From NCBI RefSeq assembly GCF_009925085.1, contig NZ_JAABNR010000002.1:1-64000 (forward strand): a stretch of 64,000 nucleotides of DNA, given 5' to 3'. This DNA comes from Stagnihabitans tardus. GTDB lineage: Bacteria > Pseudomonadota > Alphaproteobacteria > Rhodobacterales > Rhodobacteraceae. Both the position numbers and the translations under genes were made by a program. Each line of letters starts with the position of its first letter. Position 1 is the first letter of the stretch. Shown one piece after another: positions 53,668-61,563 of this stretch. The notes beneath the pieces were generated by a model. It did no database searches and was not told where the DNA came from. It saw only the letters and a program-made list of their open reading frames with translations.

Positions 53668-54104
53668 TGACCCGCGCCGCCCCCGTGCTGGAGCCCCTCG
53701 TGCCCCTCGGCCTGCGCCTGGCCCTGGCCTTCCCCTTCTTCTTCTCCGGCCTGACGAAATGGGACGGTTTCCTGACCCTCTCCGGCGGAGCGCGGTTCCT
53801 TTTTGCCTCGGAGTTCCGCCTGCATATCCTGGGGACGGAATATCCCTATCCCTTCCCGATCCTCGCCGCCCATGCGGCAGGGGTGGCCGAGATCCTGCTG
53901 CCCGTGCTCCTCGTCCTCGGCCTCGGGACGCGTCTGGCGGCGCTCGGGATCCTTGCCATGACGGCGGTGATCCAGTTGACCGTGCCGGAGGGTTGGGCCA
54001 ATTTCCACCTGCCCTGGGCGGCCATGGCCCTGGCGCTGGTCCACTTGGGCGCGGGGCCTCTCAGCCTGGACCGGCTGCGCGCGGGCCTTGCGCGCACCGC
54101 ATAA
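53664..54104 (+). CDS. DoxX-family membrane protein
   Basis: This 146-residue protein has four hydrophobic helices with the DoxX pattern LRLALAFPFFFSGLTKWDGF at its start and AHAAGVAEILLPVLLVLGLG in the middle. DoxX proteins occur as the last gene of many bufferin-type operons, and the function there is unclear, perhaps in thiol redox balance or quinone chemistry. The start could be 53664 or the next ATG at 53667. AAGGAG lies a few bases upstream. It ends the probable operon. Confidence 0.9.
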   Translation: MMTRAAPVLEPLVPLGLRLALAFPFFFSGLTKWDGFLTLSGGARFLFASEFRLHILGTEYPYPFPILAAHAAGVAEILLPVLLVLGLGTRLAALGILAMTAVIQLTVPEGWANFHLPWAAMALALVHLGAGPLSLDRLRAGLARTA

Positions 54105-54142
54105 AGCGTCACCTTGGACGCGTTCAGCCCAAGGGAGCCAGG

Positions 54143-54910
54143 ATGTCAGACCGCGATTCGCTCGATCGGGCCTATGCAAATTCCGCCCATATCCCCGGTG
54201 GCGCGGACTATCCCGCCCGCTGGGACCGCGAGGCCCGCGCCTTCCGCGCCACGGCTCGAAGCGAGCTTGGCCTGGCCTATGGCAGCGGCGAAGGTCAGGC
54301 TCTGGACCTCTTCCTGCCCGCACAGGCGCCCCGGGGCCTGGTCGTCTTTATCCATGGCGGCTACTGGATCGAGGGCGGGCGGGAGTATTGGTCGCACCTT
54401 GCGGCGGGAGCGGTCGCGCGGGGCTGGGCCATGGCGCTGCCCTCCTACACGCTCGCACCCAAGGCCCGGATCGCCCAGATGACGGCAGAGGTCGCGCAGG
54501 CCGTGGCCACCGCCCGGGCGCGCGTGCCTGGCCCGGTCGTCGTCACGGGCCATTCCGCCGGAGGCCACCTGGCCGCGCGGATGGCCTGCCTTTCGGCGCT
54601 GGAGCGTGTGGTCCCGATCTCTCCGCTGGCCGATCTTGGCCCCATCGCCGGGACCTCGATGAACGACCTTCTGCATCTGGACGCCGCCGAGATCGCCGCC
54701 GAGAGCCCCTGCCTGTCACGCCCCCTGGCCCCCGCCCACGTCTGGGTCGGCGCCCAAGAGCGGCCTGCCTTCCTCTGGCAGGCGCGGCTTCTGTCCGAGG
54801 CCTGGGCCTGCCCCTGGACGCCCGAGCCCGGGCGCCACCATTTCGACATCGTCGAGGGGCTTTGCGATCCCGCATCGCCCCTGATGCAGACCCTTATCCC
54901 CGCAGCTTGA
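54143..54910 (+). CDS. kynB: alpha/beta hydrolase, probable kynurenine formamidase
   Basis: This 255-residue alpha/beta hydrolase has the HGGYW oxyanion motif (VVFIHGGYWIEGGREYW, near residues 66-82) of arylformamidases, the nucleophile serine in VVTGHSAGGHLAARMA (near 137) and the final histidine in EPGRHHFDIVEGL (near 233). It would hydrolyse N-formylkynurenine to kynurenine, the step after tryptophan dioxygenase, whose gene lies at 56572. It lies 38 bases after the DoxX gene on the same strand, so it could be part of the bufferin transcript, but the function fits the aromatic cluster. Its end overlaps the CoA ligase end by 17 bases. The symbol is functional only, because the KynB proper family is different. 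Confidence 0.72.
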   Translation: MSDRDSLDRAYANSAHIPGGADYPARWDREARAFRATARSELGLAYGSGEGQALDLFLPAQAPRGLVVFIHGGYWIEGGREYWSHLAAGAVARGWAMALPSYTLAPKARIAQMTAEVAQAVATARARVPGPVVVTGHSAGGHLAARMACLSALERVVPISPLADLGPIAGTSMNDLLHLDAAEIAAESPCLSRPLAPAHVWVGAQERPAFLWQARLLSEAWACPWTPEPGRHHFDIVEGLCDPASPLMQTLIPAA

Positions 54911-56522
54911 AGCGCTGGATCTTGCCGGTCTGGGTCTTGGGCAGGGCCCGGACAAAGACCACGCGGCGGGGGTATTTATAAGGCGCGATGGTCATTTTCA
55001 CATGGTCTTGCAAGAGCTTGACCATCAGCGCATCGGGCTCGCGACCCTCGGCCAGCACGACATGGGCCTCGACGATCATGCCGCGCTCCTCGTCGGGCGC
55101 GCCGATCACCGCACATTCCACCACATCGGGATGCGACAAAAGCGCGGCCTCGACCTCCGGCCCCGCGATGTTATAGCCCGCGCTGATGATCATGTCGTCG
55201 GACCGCGCGGCGAAGTGGAAGCGGCCCTCTTCGTCCTGCCAGAAGCTGTCGCCCGTCAGGTTCCAGCCGTCACGCACATATTTCCCCTGCCGGTCGTCGG
55301 CCAGGTAACGGCAGCCCGTCGGGCCCCGCACCGCCAGCCGCCCGACCTCGCCGCGCGGCAGCTCGGCCATGTCCTCCCCAACGATCCGCGCCTCATAGCC
55401 GGTCACGGGGCGCCCGGTGCAGGCGGGGCGGTGGTCGTCGAAGCGGTTGGTCAGGAAGATATGCAGCATCTCTGTCGCGCCGATCCCGTCAAGCATCGGT
55501 TTCCCCGTCTTCGCCATCCATTCCTCGTAGACCGGCGCCGGGAGGGTCTCACCGGCCGAGACCGCCGCGCGGAGCGAGCTCAGGTCCGCCCCCTCCTCCA
55601 TCGCCTTCATCATGGCGCGGTAGGCGGTGGGCGCGGTGAAGCAGACCGTGGCGCGGTGCTCCTGGATGAGCGAGATCATGTTGGCGGGCGAGGCCTGTTC
55701 CAGCAAAGCCGCCGCCGCCCCGAAGCGCAGGGGGAAGACGGCCAGCCCGCCGAGGCCGAAGGTGAAGGCCAAAGGCGGCGAGCCCACGAAGACATCCTCG
55801 GGCGTCACCCCCAGAACCTCGCGCGCATAGCCATCCGCGATGATGAGAAGGTCGCGGTGAAAGGCCAGCGCGCCCTTGGGCGTGCCGGTCGTGCCAGAGG
55901 TGAACCCGATCAGGGCCACATCGTCGCGGCCGGTCTGCACCGCCTGAAACCGCACTGACTTCTTCAGGGCCGCCCGGTCGAGTTCCGCGTCGTGGTTGGC
56001 CGTGCCGTCAAAGCCCACCACGGTCTTGAGAAAGGCCGAGTGCTTGGCGCAGGTGACGAGTTCCTCCATCAGACGCGTGTCGCAAAGCGCAAAAGCGATC
56101 TCGGCCTTGTCGACGATCGCCGCAAGCTCTCCGGCCCGCAGCATAGGCATGGTGTTGACCACCACCGCCCCCGCCTTGGTGGCGGCCAGCCAAGCCGCCA
56201 CCATGGCCGGGTTGTTGGCCGACCGGATCAGCACGCGGTTGCCGGGCTTGATGCCGTAATCCTCGACCAGCACATGCGCCAGGCGGTTGGTCCAATCCGC
56301 CAGCTCCTTGTAGGTCCGCATCCGCCCATTGCCGATCAGGGCGGTATGGTCGCCGAAGCCCTTCTCGACCATGCGGTCGGTGAGTTCGACGGCGGCGTTC
56401 ATATACTCCGGGTAGTCGAAGCCCTGAAGCGGGATCTCCGGCCATTGGTCGGCAGGCGGCAGGCGGTCGCGGGTGAAAGTGTCGGTGTGACCTGATGGTC
56501 CGAGTCCGGGAAAATCGGGCAT
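54894..56522 (-). CDS. 2-aminobenzoate (anthranilate)-CoA ligase
   Basis: This 542-residue AMP-forming ligase has IGFTSGTTGTPKGALAFHRD (near residues 200-219), IGATEMLHIF and GWNLTGDSFWQDEEGRFHF. The end YKYPRRVVFVRALPKTQTGK carries the catalytic lysine. It resembles aryl-CoA ligases of the benzoate and 2-aminobenzoate type. With the 2-aminobenzoyl-CoA monooxygenase/reductase gene at 61560 the substrate is very probably anthranilate. AGGAGG lies nine bases before the ATG at 56522. A GC hairpin separates it from the dioxygenase gene. Confidence 0.88.
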   Translation of the reverse strand: MPDFPGLGPSGHTDTFTRDRLPPADQWPEIPLQGFDYPEYMNAAVELTDRMVEKGFGDHTALIGNGRMRTYKELADWTNRLAHVLVEDYGIKPGNRVLIRSANNPAMVAAWLAATKAGAVVVNTMPMLRAGELAAIVDKAEIAFALCDTRLMEELVTCAKHSAFLKTVVGFDGTANHDAELDRAALKKSVRFQAVQTGRDDVALIGFTSGTTGTPKGALAFHRDLLIIADGYAREVLGVTPEDVFVGSPPLAFTFGLGGLAVFPLRFGAAAALLEQASPANMISLIQEHRATVCFTAPTAYRAMMKAMEEGADLSSLRAAVSAGETLPAPVYEEWMAKTGKPMLDGIGATEMLHIFLTNRFDDHRPACTGRPVTGYEARIVGEDMAELPRGEVGRLAVRGPTGCRYLADDRQGKYVRDGWNLTGDSFWQDEEGRFHFAARSDDMIISAGYNIAGPEVEAALLSHPDVVECAVIGAPDEERGMIVEAHVVLAEGREPDALMVKLLQDHVKMTIAPYKYPRRVVFVRALPKTQTGKIQRFKLRG

Positions 56523-56545
56523 GGGGGTTCCTCCTGTTGGGGATG

Positions 56546-56567
56546 CCGGGGGGTCATCGCCCCCCGG
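56546..56567 (-). other. intercistronic GC hairpin between dioxygenase and CoA ligase genes
   Basis: CCGGGGGG and CCCCCCGG form a perfect 8-bp stem with a 6-base loop in the 49-base gap of the minus-strand operon. It lacks a T run and may tune or protect the mRNA. Confidence 0.5.
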
Positions 56568-56571
56568 TCGT

Positions 56572-57444
56572 TCAAAGAATGGTGCGCACGCGCCAAAGCT
56601 CGGGGAAGAGCTCGACCTCGAGCATCCGGCGGAGATAGCTGATCCCCGCCGTCCCCCCGGTGCCGCGCTTGAAGCCGATGACGCGTTCGACCGTCGTGAC
56701 GTGGTTGAAGCGCCAGCGGCGGAAATAGTCCTCGAAGTCGACCAGCTTTTCGGCCAGCTCATAGGCCTCCCAATGCGCCGAGGGGTCGCGGTAGACCTGC
56801 GCCCAGGCCTCTGTCACCCCCTCGTTCACCGTCCAGGGCTCGGAGACATCGCGGGTCAGGACCTCCGGGGGCACCGGCAATCCGAGCCGGGCCAGGCGCC
56901 GCAGCGCCTCGTCGTAAAGCGAGGGTCGCGCCAGTTCCGCCGTGAGCCGTTCCATCAGGTCGGGCCGGTGTTCATGCGGCCGCAGCATGGCCTTGTTGCG
57001 GTTGCCGACCGCATATTCGATCAGCCGGTATTGCCAGGACTGAAAGCCGGAACTTTGCCCGAGGTCATCGCGGAAGGCGGTGTATTCCGAGGGCGTCATG
57101 GTGCGCAGAACGTCCCAGGCGGAATTGAGCTGTTCGAAGATCCGCGCCACCCGGGCCAGCATTTTGCTGGCCTCGGCCGTATGGTCGCCCGCAATCGCCT
57201 GACGCGCCGCCGACAGCTCATAAAGCGCCAGCTTCATCCACAGCTCCGATGTCTGGTGCTGGATGATGAAGAGCATCTCGTCATGGGCCGTGCTCAGCGG
57301 GTGCTGGGCCGAGAGGATCGCATCGATGCCCAGGTAATCGCCATAGGACATGCGCGCCTTGAAATCCATCTGCGCGCCCTCTTTCGAAGGGTCATAGGCC
57401 TTGCCGGGATCATGGGCCGGGCACCCCGTGGTCTTGTCTGTCAT
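56572..57444 (-). CDS. kynA: tryptophan 2,3-dioxygenase
   Basis: This 290-residue heme enzyme opens the indole ring of tryptophan to N-formylkynurenine. Family motifs are [20 protein letters not shown] (residues 32-51), [20 protein letters not shown] (near 56-75, including the active-site His and Phe region), [20 protein letters not shown] with the substrate-binding Arg, the axial-heme [20 protein letters not shown] and [16 protein letters not shown] at the end. The length matches the family. It lies 30 bases after the 35-residue mini-ORF at 57475-57582. Confidence 0.95.
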   Translation of the reverse strand: MTDKTTGCPAHDPGKAYDPSKEGAQMDFKARMSYGDYLGIDAILSAQHPLSTAHDEMLFIIQHQTSELWMKLALYELSAARQAIAGDHTAEASKMLARVARIFEQLNSAWDVLRTMTPSEYTAFRDDLGQSSGFQSWQYRLIEYAVGNRNKAMLRPHEHRPDLMERLTAELARPSLYDEALRRLARLGLPVPPEVLTRDVSEPWTVNEGVTEAWAQVYRDPSAHWEAYELAEKLVDFEDYFRRWRFNHVTTVERVIGFKRGTGGTAGISYLRRMLEVELFPELWRVRTIL

Positions 57445-57474
57445 GATCGTGCTTTCTCTGAAAGGGGAAGGGTT

Positions 57475-57582
57475 TCAGGAAAGCGCGCCCTTTTGACTGA
57501 GCACCGAGGCCATGCCGATCTTGCGCCAATCGGCGATCCAGCCCGAGGGGCGGCAGTCACTGGGCAGGGTCGTCAGCGTCAT
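57475..57582 (-). CDS. 35-residue mini-ORF upstream of the dioxygenase gene
   Basis: This short open frame has GAGG six bases before its ATG (57582) and a TGA at 57475, 30 bases before the kynA start. It encodes a peptide with two tryptophans close together (SGWIADWRKIG, Trp15 and Trp19). It matches no protein family I know. A leader peptide that senses tryptophan (as TnaC does for tryptophanase) is one idea, a small functional protein another. It could also be a chance frame within a decayed gene. Confidence 0.4.
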   Translation of the reverse strand: MTLTTLPSDCRPSGWIADWRKIGMASVLSQKGALS

Positions 57583-57624
57583 GTGACCTCGCTTTTGCGC
57601 AGGATACCCCGTCCGGGGAAGATT

Positions 57625-58038
57625 TCAAACCGGGATGACGGCAGTGGCCTCGATCTCGACCTTGGCGCGGTCTTCGACCAGCGCCACGACCTGCACCAGG
57701 GCCATGGCGGGGAAATGCTTGCCGATGGTGGCACGATAGGCGCGGCCAAGCTCTTTCAGCGACCCAAGGTATTCCTTCTTGTCCGTCACATACCAGGTCA
57801 GCCGCACCAGATGTTCCGGCTTGGCCCCCGCACAGGCCAGGACCTCGACGATCGACCGCAGGGCCTGTTCGACCTGGCCGACGAAATCGTCGGTCTCGAA
57901 GACCTGGTCCGCGTTCCAGCCGATGATCCCGCCGGTAAAGACCATGCGACCAGAGGCCGCCACGCCGTTCGAATAGCCCAGGGCCGGTTTCCAGTGCGCG
58001 GGATGAAGGAACTCCAGTCTTGCGGCGTCAGGTTGCAT
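57625..58038 (-). CDS. RidA-family imine/enamine deaminase
   Basis: This 137-residue protein has the RidA/YjgF fold signature: GRMVFTGGIIGWNADQVFET, GQVEQALRSIVEVLACAGAK and the C-terminal VQVVALVEDRAKVEIEATAV. RidA proteins hydrolyse reactive enamines. In 2-aminobenzoyl-CoA breakdown, the dearomatised product carries an amino group that must leave as ammonia, so this protein probably speeds that step. The N-terminus overlaps the end of the thioesterase gene by 11 bases. The 42-base gap downstream leads to the mini-ORF. Confidence 0.88.
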   Translation of the reverse strand: MQPDAARLEFLHPAHWKPALGYSNGVAASGRMVFTGGIIGWNADQVFETDDFVGQVEQALRSIVEVLACAGAKPEHLVRLTWYVTDKKEYLGSLKELGRAYRATIGKHFPAMALVQVVALVEDRAKVEIEATAVIPV

Positions 58039-58429
58039 CGGGGGTCTCCAGGTGGGCGGCCAAGGCGGCGCGCAGGGGGGCGGTCCAGGGCGCGGGTTTC
58101 AGGTTGGGCGCGTAGACAAGCGTCAGACGGATGGTCAGCCGACCCGGAACCTCGGCGCGGAAGGTCACCGAGGAGCCGCCGATGCGCTCGACCACCAGAA
58201 CCCAGGTCAAAAGCTCGCCCAGCCGCGAGGGCGCCTTGAACTCCGCCTCCAGGCGCACGGTCGGCACCCCGGTGTTCTCGGCCATCATCGCCTCGTAAGG
58301 CAGGCCCAGCTCGTCGCGGAAGAAGTTCTCGCACAGCGAGTTGGTCATCTCGAAGTAACGCGGGTAAAAGACGATCCCCGCCGGATCGCAGTGGTTGAAC
58401 TCGACGCGGATCTGACGGCGATAGGTCAT
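58028..58429 (-). CDS. hotdog-fold acyl-CoA thioesterase
   Basis: This 133-residue protein belongs to the 4-hydroxybenzoyl-CoA thioesterase branch of the hotdog superfamily. The start [20 protein letters not shown] (residues 9-28) holds the catalytic Asp in the [14 protein letters not shown] motif. It would hydrolyse an aryl- or acyl-CoA intermediate, perhaps to rescue CoA from dead-end products of the pathway. It is coupled by four overlapping bases to the acyl-CoA dehydrogenase gene upstream. Confidence 0.9.
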   Translation of the reverse strand: MTYRRQIRVEFNHCDPAGIVFYPRYFEMTNSLCENFFRDELGLPYEAMMAENTGVPTVRLEAEFKAPSRLGELLTWVLVVERIGGSSVTFRAEVPGRLTIRLTLVYAPNLKPAPWTAPLRAALAAHLETPDAT

Positions 58430-59544
58430 AGGCTCCTCGCAATGACGATGCGCTGCACGTCCGAGGCGCCCTCATAGATGCGCAGCGCCCGGATTTCGCG
58501 GTAAAGACCCTCGACGACGGAGCCATGGCGCACGCCCTCGCCGCCATGAAGCTGAACGGCCATGTCGATGACCTCCTGGGCCGCTTCGGTGGCGTAAAGC
58601 TTGGCCATGGCGGCCTCGCGGGTGACCCGCGCCGCGCCCTGATCCTTGACCCATGCCGCGCGGTAGACGAGCAGGGCCGCGGCATCCACTTTAAGCGCCA
58701 TATCCGCCATGTGCCCCTGGACCATCTGCATCTCGGCCAAGGCCAGGCCCTGGATCTTCCGCGACCGGACACGGTGCAAGGTCTCGTCCAGCGCCCGCCG
58801 CGCCATGCCCAGGGCCGCCGCCCCAACGGTCGACCGGAAGACATCCAGCACCGACATGGCGATCTTGAACCCCGCCCCCGCCTCGCCGATCAGCGCATCT
58901 TCTGGAAGCGTCACCCCCTCCAGCGCCAAAGTCGCCAGGGGATGCGGCGCGATGACCTCCTGCCGCTCCACGACCCGCAGTCCCGCCACATCGGCAGGCA
59001 TCAGAAAGGCCGAGAGCCCACGCGCCCCCGGCGCCTCGCCGGTCCGGGCAAAAATCACATAGACATCGGCGATCCCGCCGTTCGAGATCCAGGTCTTGAC
59101 CCCATCGAGCCTCCAGCCCCCCGGCACCCGGACCGCCGTGGTCGAGGTCGCGGCCACATCCGACCCCGAGCCCGGCTCGGTCAAAGCAAAGGCCGAGATC
59201 GCCTCTCCGGAGGTCGTCTTCCCCAGCCATTCCCGCTGCGACGCCGTCCCGAACAGCGAAACCGCCCCCATCCCAAGCCCCTGCATGGCAAAGGCGAAAT
59301 CGGCCAGCGCATCGTGCCGCGCCAGGGTCTCGCGGATCAGGCAGAGCGTCCGCACATCCAGGCTCCCGCCCGAATGTCTGAGCCAGCCCCCCGCGCCCAA
59401 GGCCGCCACCAGACCCCGGCACGCCGCATCGACATCGCCATGATCCACCGGCAGATGAGCGCCACACCAGTCCTCCAGCGCCGCCGCCATCTCCCGATGC
59501 CGCGCCTCGAAGAAGGGCCAATCCAGGTAAGTTCGATCGCTCAT
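58426..59544 (-). CDS. acyl-CoA dehydrogenase
   Basis: This 372-residue FAD enzyme has the usual order of an N-terminal helical domain, the FAD-binding [20 protein letters not shown] (near residues 114-133) followed by [20 protein letters not shown], and a C-terminal helical domain with [19 protein letters not shown] at its end. It oxidises a ring-opened or ring-reduced CoA thioester from the anthraniloyl-CoA route. The ribosome site is weak (GATGAAACG). A hairpin lies just upstream, so expression may be lower than that of the enoyl-CoA hydratase. Confidence 0.9.
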   Translation of the reverse strand: MSDRTYLDWPFFEARHREMAAALEDWCGAHLPVDHGDVDAACRGLVAALGAGGWLRHSGGSLDVRTLCLIRETLARHDALADFAFAMQGLGMGAVSLFGTASQREWLGKTTSGEAISAFALTEPGSGSDVAATSTTAVRVPGGWRLDGVKTWISNGGIADVYVIFARTGEAPGARGLSAFLMPADVAGLRVVERQEVIAPHPLATLALEGVTLPEDALIGEAGAGFKIAMSVLDVFRSTVGAAALGMARRALDETLHRVRSRKIQGLALAEMQMVQGHMADMALKVDAAALLVYRAAWVKDQGAARVTREAAMAKLYATEAAQEVIDMAVQLHGGEGVRHGSVVEGLYREIRALRIYEGASDVQRIVIARSL

Positions 59545-59560
59545 CGTTTCATCTTTTCAT

Positions 59561-59598
59561 AAATATCCCACGGGGGTCCGGGGGTGTGAAACCCCCGG
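59561..59598 (-). repeat. Rhodobacterales-type hairpin, second copy
   Basis: On the plus strand AAATATCCC (59561-59569) and ACGGGGGT precede CCGGGGGT (59578-59585), which pairs with ACCCCCGG (59591-59598). The order and bases mirror the element at 49405-49438 in reverse orientation. It fills the 59-base gap between the enoyl-CoA hydratase and acyl-CoA dehydrogenase genes and may act as a partial terminator. Confidence 0.6.
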
Positions 59599-59603
59599 GC
59601 AGC

Positions 59604-60407
59604 TCAGTCGCCCGCGAAAACCGGAGTCTCCTTGGCGACAAAGGCGTGATAGGCCCGCTCGAAATCCTTGGTCTGCATGCAGATCGCCTGGGCCTGGGCC
59701 TCGGCCTCGATGGCCTGTTCCAGCCCCATGTTCCATTCCTGGTTCAACTGGGTCTTGGTGATGCCATGGGCAAAGACCGGGCCGGAGGCCAGTTGAGCGG
59801 CCAGCGCCAAGGCCGCGGCCTCGGCATCCTCGGTGACCGAGTTCCAGAAGCCCCATCTTTCGCCCTCTTCGGCCCGCATCACCCGGCCGGTATACAGAAG
59901 CTCCGCCGCCCGCCCCTGGCCCACGATCCTGGGCAGCATGGCGCAGGCCCCCATGTCGCAGCCCGCGAGCCCCACACGGGTAAACAGGAAGGCGCATTTG
60001 GCCGAAGGTGCCGCCACCCGCAGGTCCGACGCCATGGCCATGATCGCCCCCGCCCCCACGCAAATCCCCTCGACCGAGGCCACGATGGGCTTGCCACAGC
60101 CGATCATCGCCTTGACGAGATCCCCGGTCATCCGGGTAAAGGCCAGAAGCTCCTTCATCTCCATGCCGACCAGCGGCCCGATGATGTCATGCACATCCCC
60201 GCCCGAGCAGAAATTCCCGCCGTTCGAGGCCAGGACCACCACATCGACATCCGTCGCATAGACCAGGTTGCGGAAGGTGTCGCGCAACTCGGCGTAGCTT
60301 TCGAAGGTCAGGGGGTTCTTGCGTTCCGGCCGGTTCAGGCGGATCACCGCGACCCTTCCCTTCATCTCCCACAGGAAATGCTGCGGTTTCAGTCCTGCCA
60401 TTTCCAT
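59604..60407 (-). CDS. enoyl-CoA hydratase/isomerase family protein
   Basis: This 267-residue crotonase-fold protein has the oxyanion-hole segments [19 protein letters not shown] (near residues 60-78) and [20 protein letters not shown] (near 115-134). The glutamate/aspartate positions lie near residue 140 ([19 protein letters not shown]). It hydrates or cleaves an unsaturated CoA ester in the anthraniloyl-CoA pathway. I use the ATG at 60407, which overlaps the MarR stop as TGATG. A GTG three bases earlier is possible. The hairpin at 59561 follows the stop. Confidence 0.9.
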   Translation of the reverse strand: MEMAGLKPQHFLWEMKGRVAVIRLNRPERKNPLTFESYAELRDTFRNLVYATDVDVVVLASNGGNFCSGGDVHDIIGPLVGMEMKELLAFTRMTGDLVKAMIGCGKPIVASVEGICVGAGAIMAMASDLRVAAPSAKCAFLFTRVGLAGCDMGACAMLPRIVGQGRAAELLYTGRVMRAEEGERWGFWNSVTEDAEAAALALAAQLASGPVFAHGITKTQLNQEWNMGLEQAIEAEAQAQAICMQTKDFERAYHAFVAKETPVFAGD

Positions 60408-60838
60408 CACGACCCCACCCGTTTCAAGATATCCGTCATCGCGTCCAGATCGGCCTCCGAGAGGCCAGCAAAGACCCGCGCCACTTCCGCCTCATGCTCC
60501 GCCGCCAGCCCCTCGAACTGCGCGAAGCCCTCGGGCGTCAGCGCCACGAAGACCGTCCGTCGGTCGGTCTCGGAGGGCGTGCGGCGCACCAGGCCATCAG
60601 CCTCCAGCCGGTCCACCACCGTCGTCGCATTGCCGTTGGACACCAAAAGCATGCGGGAAAGCTCCGACATCGTCACCCCCTCGCGCTTGCGGTAAAGCGC
60701 GGCCATGACGTCAAAGCGCGGCAGGGTGGTCGCATGTTTCACCCGCAGGAATTCGCGCAGTTCACCCTCCGCTGCCCTTGTCACGCCCAGGAGCCTGATC
60801 CACATCTTCAACCGGCGCTTCGAGAGGGGATCGCTCAT
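60407..60838 (-). CDS. MarR-family regulator of the aromatic cluster
   Basis: This 143-residue protein has a MarR winged helix with [40 protein letters not shown] (recognition helix) and [20 protein letters not shown] (wing). MarR proteins of this kind bind 16-20 bp palindromes and release DNA on binding an aromatic or its CoA ester. The palindromes at 63886-63915, in front of the first gene of the operon, are the likely site, with 2-aminobenzoyl-CoA or anthranilate as likely inducer. It overlaps both neighbours by a few bases. Confidence 0.9.
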   Translation of the reverse strand: MSDPLSKRRLKMWIRLLGVTRAAEGELREFLRVKHATTLPRFDVMAALYRKREGVTMSELSRMLLVSNGNATTVVDRLEADGLVRRTPSETDRRTVFVALTPEGFAQFEGLAAEHEAEVARVFAGLSEADLDAMTDILKRVGS

Positions 60839-61563
60839 ACTTCGCCCCCCGCGATCGGAAGTCCCACCCCATTCACCCCATCGGCCTGACACAGGTAAAG
60901 CGCCGCCGAGGTCACCTCGTCGGGGCGGTAAAGCCGGTTCTGGGGGGAGAGGCCCTCCAGGGCGGCGCGGGCCTCGGCCTCGCTGCGCCCGGTCTTTTCC
61001 ATGATGACCTTGATCGAATGGGCGGTCATGTCGGTATCCAGGAACCCCGGGCAGATTGCATTGACGGTGACCGGGGTCCTCGCCACCTCCAGCGCGAGCG
61101 AGCGCACCAGCCCCATCACCCCGTGCTTCGCCGCCGCATAGGGCGCGACCTTGGCGTAGCCCTTGAGCCCGGCGGTGGAGCAAATCGCGATCAAACGCCC
61201 CCAGCCGTCGAATTGCCTGAGGCCCTCGCGAAAGGTCAGGAAGACGCCGGTCAGGTTGACGGAGAGCATGGCGTTCCATTGCTCCAGCGTCGTGCGCGAC
61301 AGGGGCGCCGAATCCGCCTGGCCCGCATTGGCGATCACCACATCGCAGCGGCCAGCTTGCGCGAACAGCGCCTGGACCGAGGCCTCATCCGTCACATCGC
61401 AGGCCAGGGCGCGGATCGCGGGATGCTGCGCAGCAACGCCCTCCAGCGCCGAGAGCCTGCGGCCGCAGATCACGACCTCCGCCCCCTGGGCCGCGAAGCC
61501 CAGGGCGAGGTCGGCCCCTGCGCCCGAGCCGCCACCCGTCACAAGAACCCGCTTGCCAATCAT
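60835..61563 (-). CDS. short-chain dehydrogenase/reductase
   Basis: This 242-residue SDR has the cofactor motif [17 protein letters not shown] (residues 8-24), the DVTDEASV and NAG (near residue 79) segments, and the catalytic set Ser (CSTAGLKG, near 133), Tyr and Lys (YAAAKHG, near 146-150). In this operon it probably oxidises a 3-hydroxyacyl-CoA intermediate with NAD. The gene overlaps the monooxygenase stop by four bases. Confidence 0.9.
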   Translation of the reverse strand: MIGKRVLVTGGGSGAGADLALGFAAQGAEVVICGRRLSALEGVAAQHPAIRALACDVTDEASVQALFAQAGRCDVVIANAGQADSAPLSRTTLEQWNAMLSVNLTGVFLTFREGLRQFDGWGRLIAICSTAGLKGYAKVAPYAAAKHGVMGLVRSLALEVARTPVTVNAICPGFLDTDMTAHSIKVIMEKTGRSEAEARAALEGLSPQNRLYRPDEVTSAALYLCQADGVNGVGLPIAGGEV

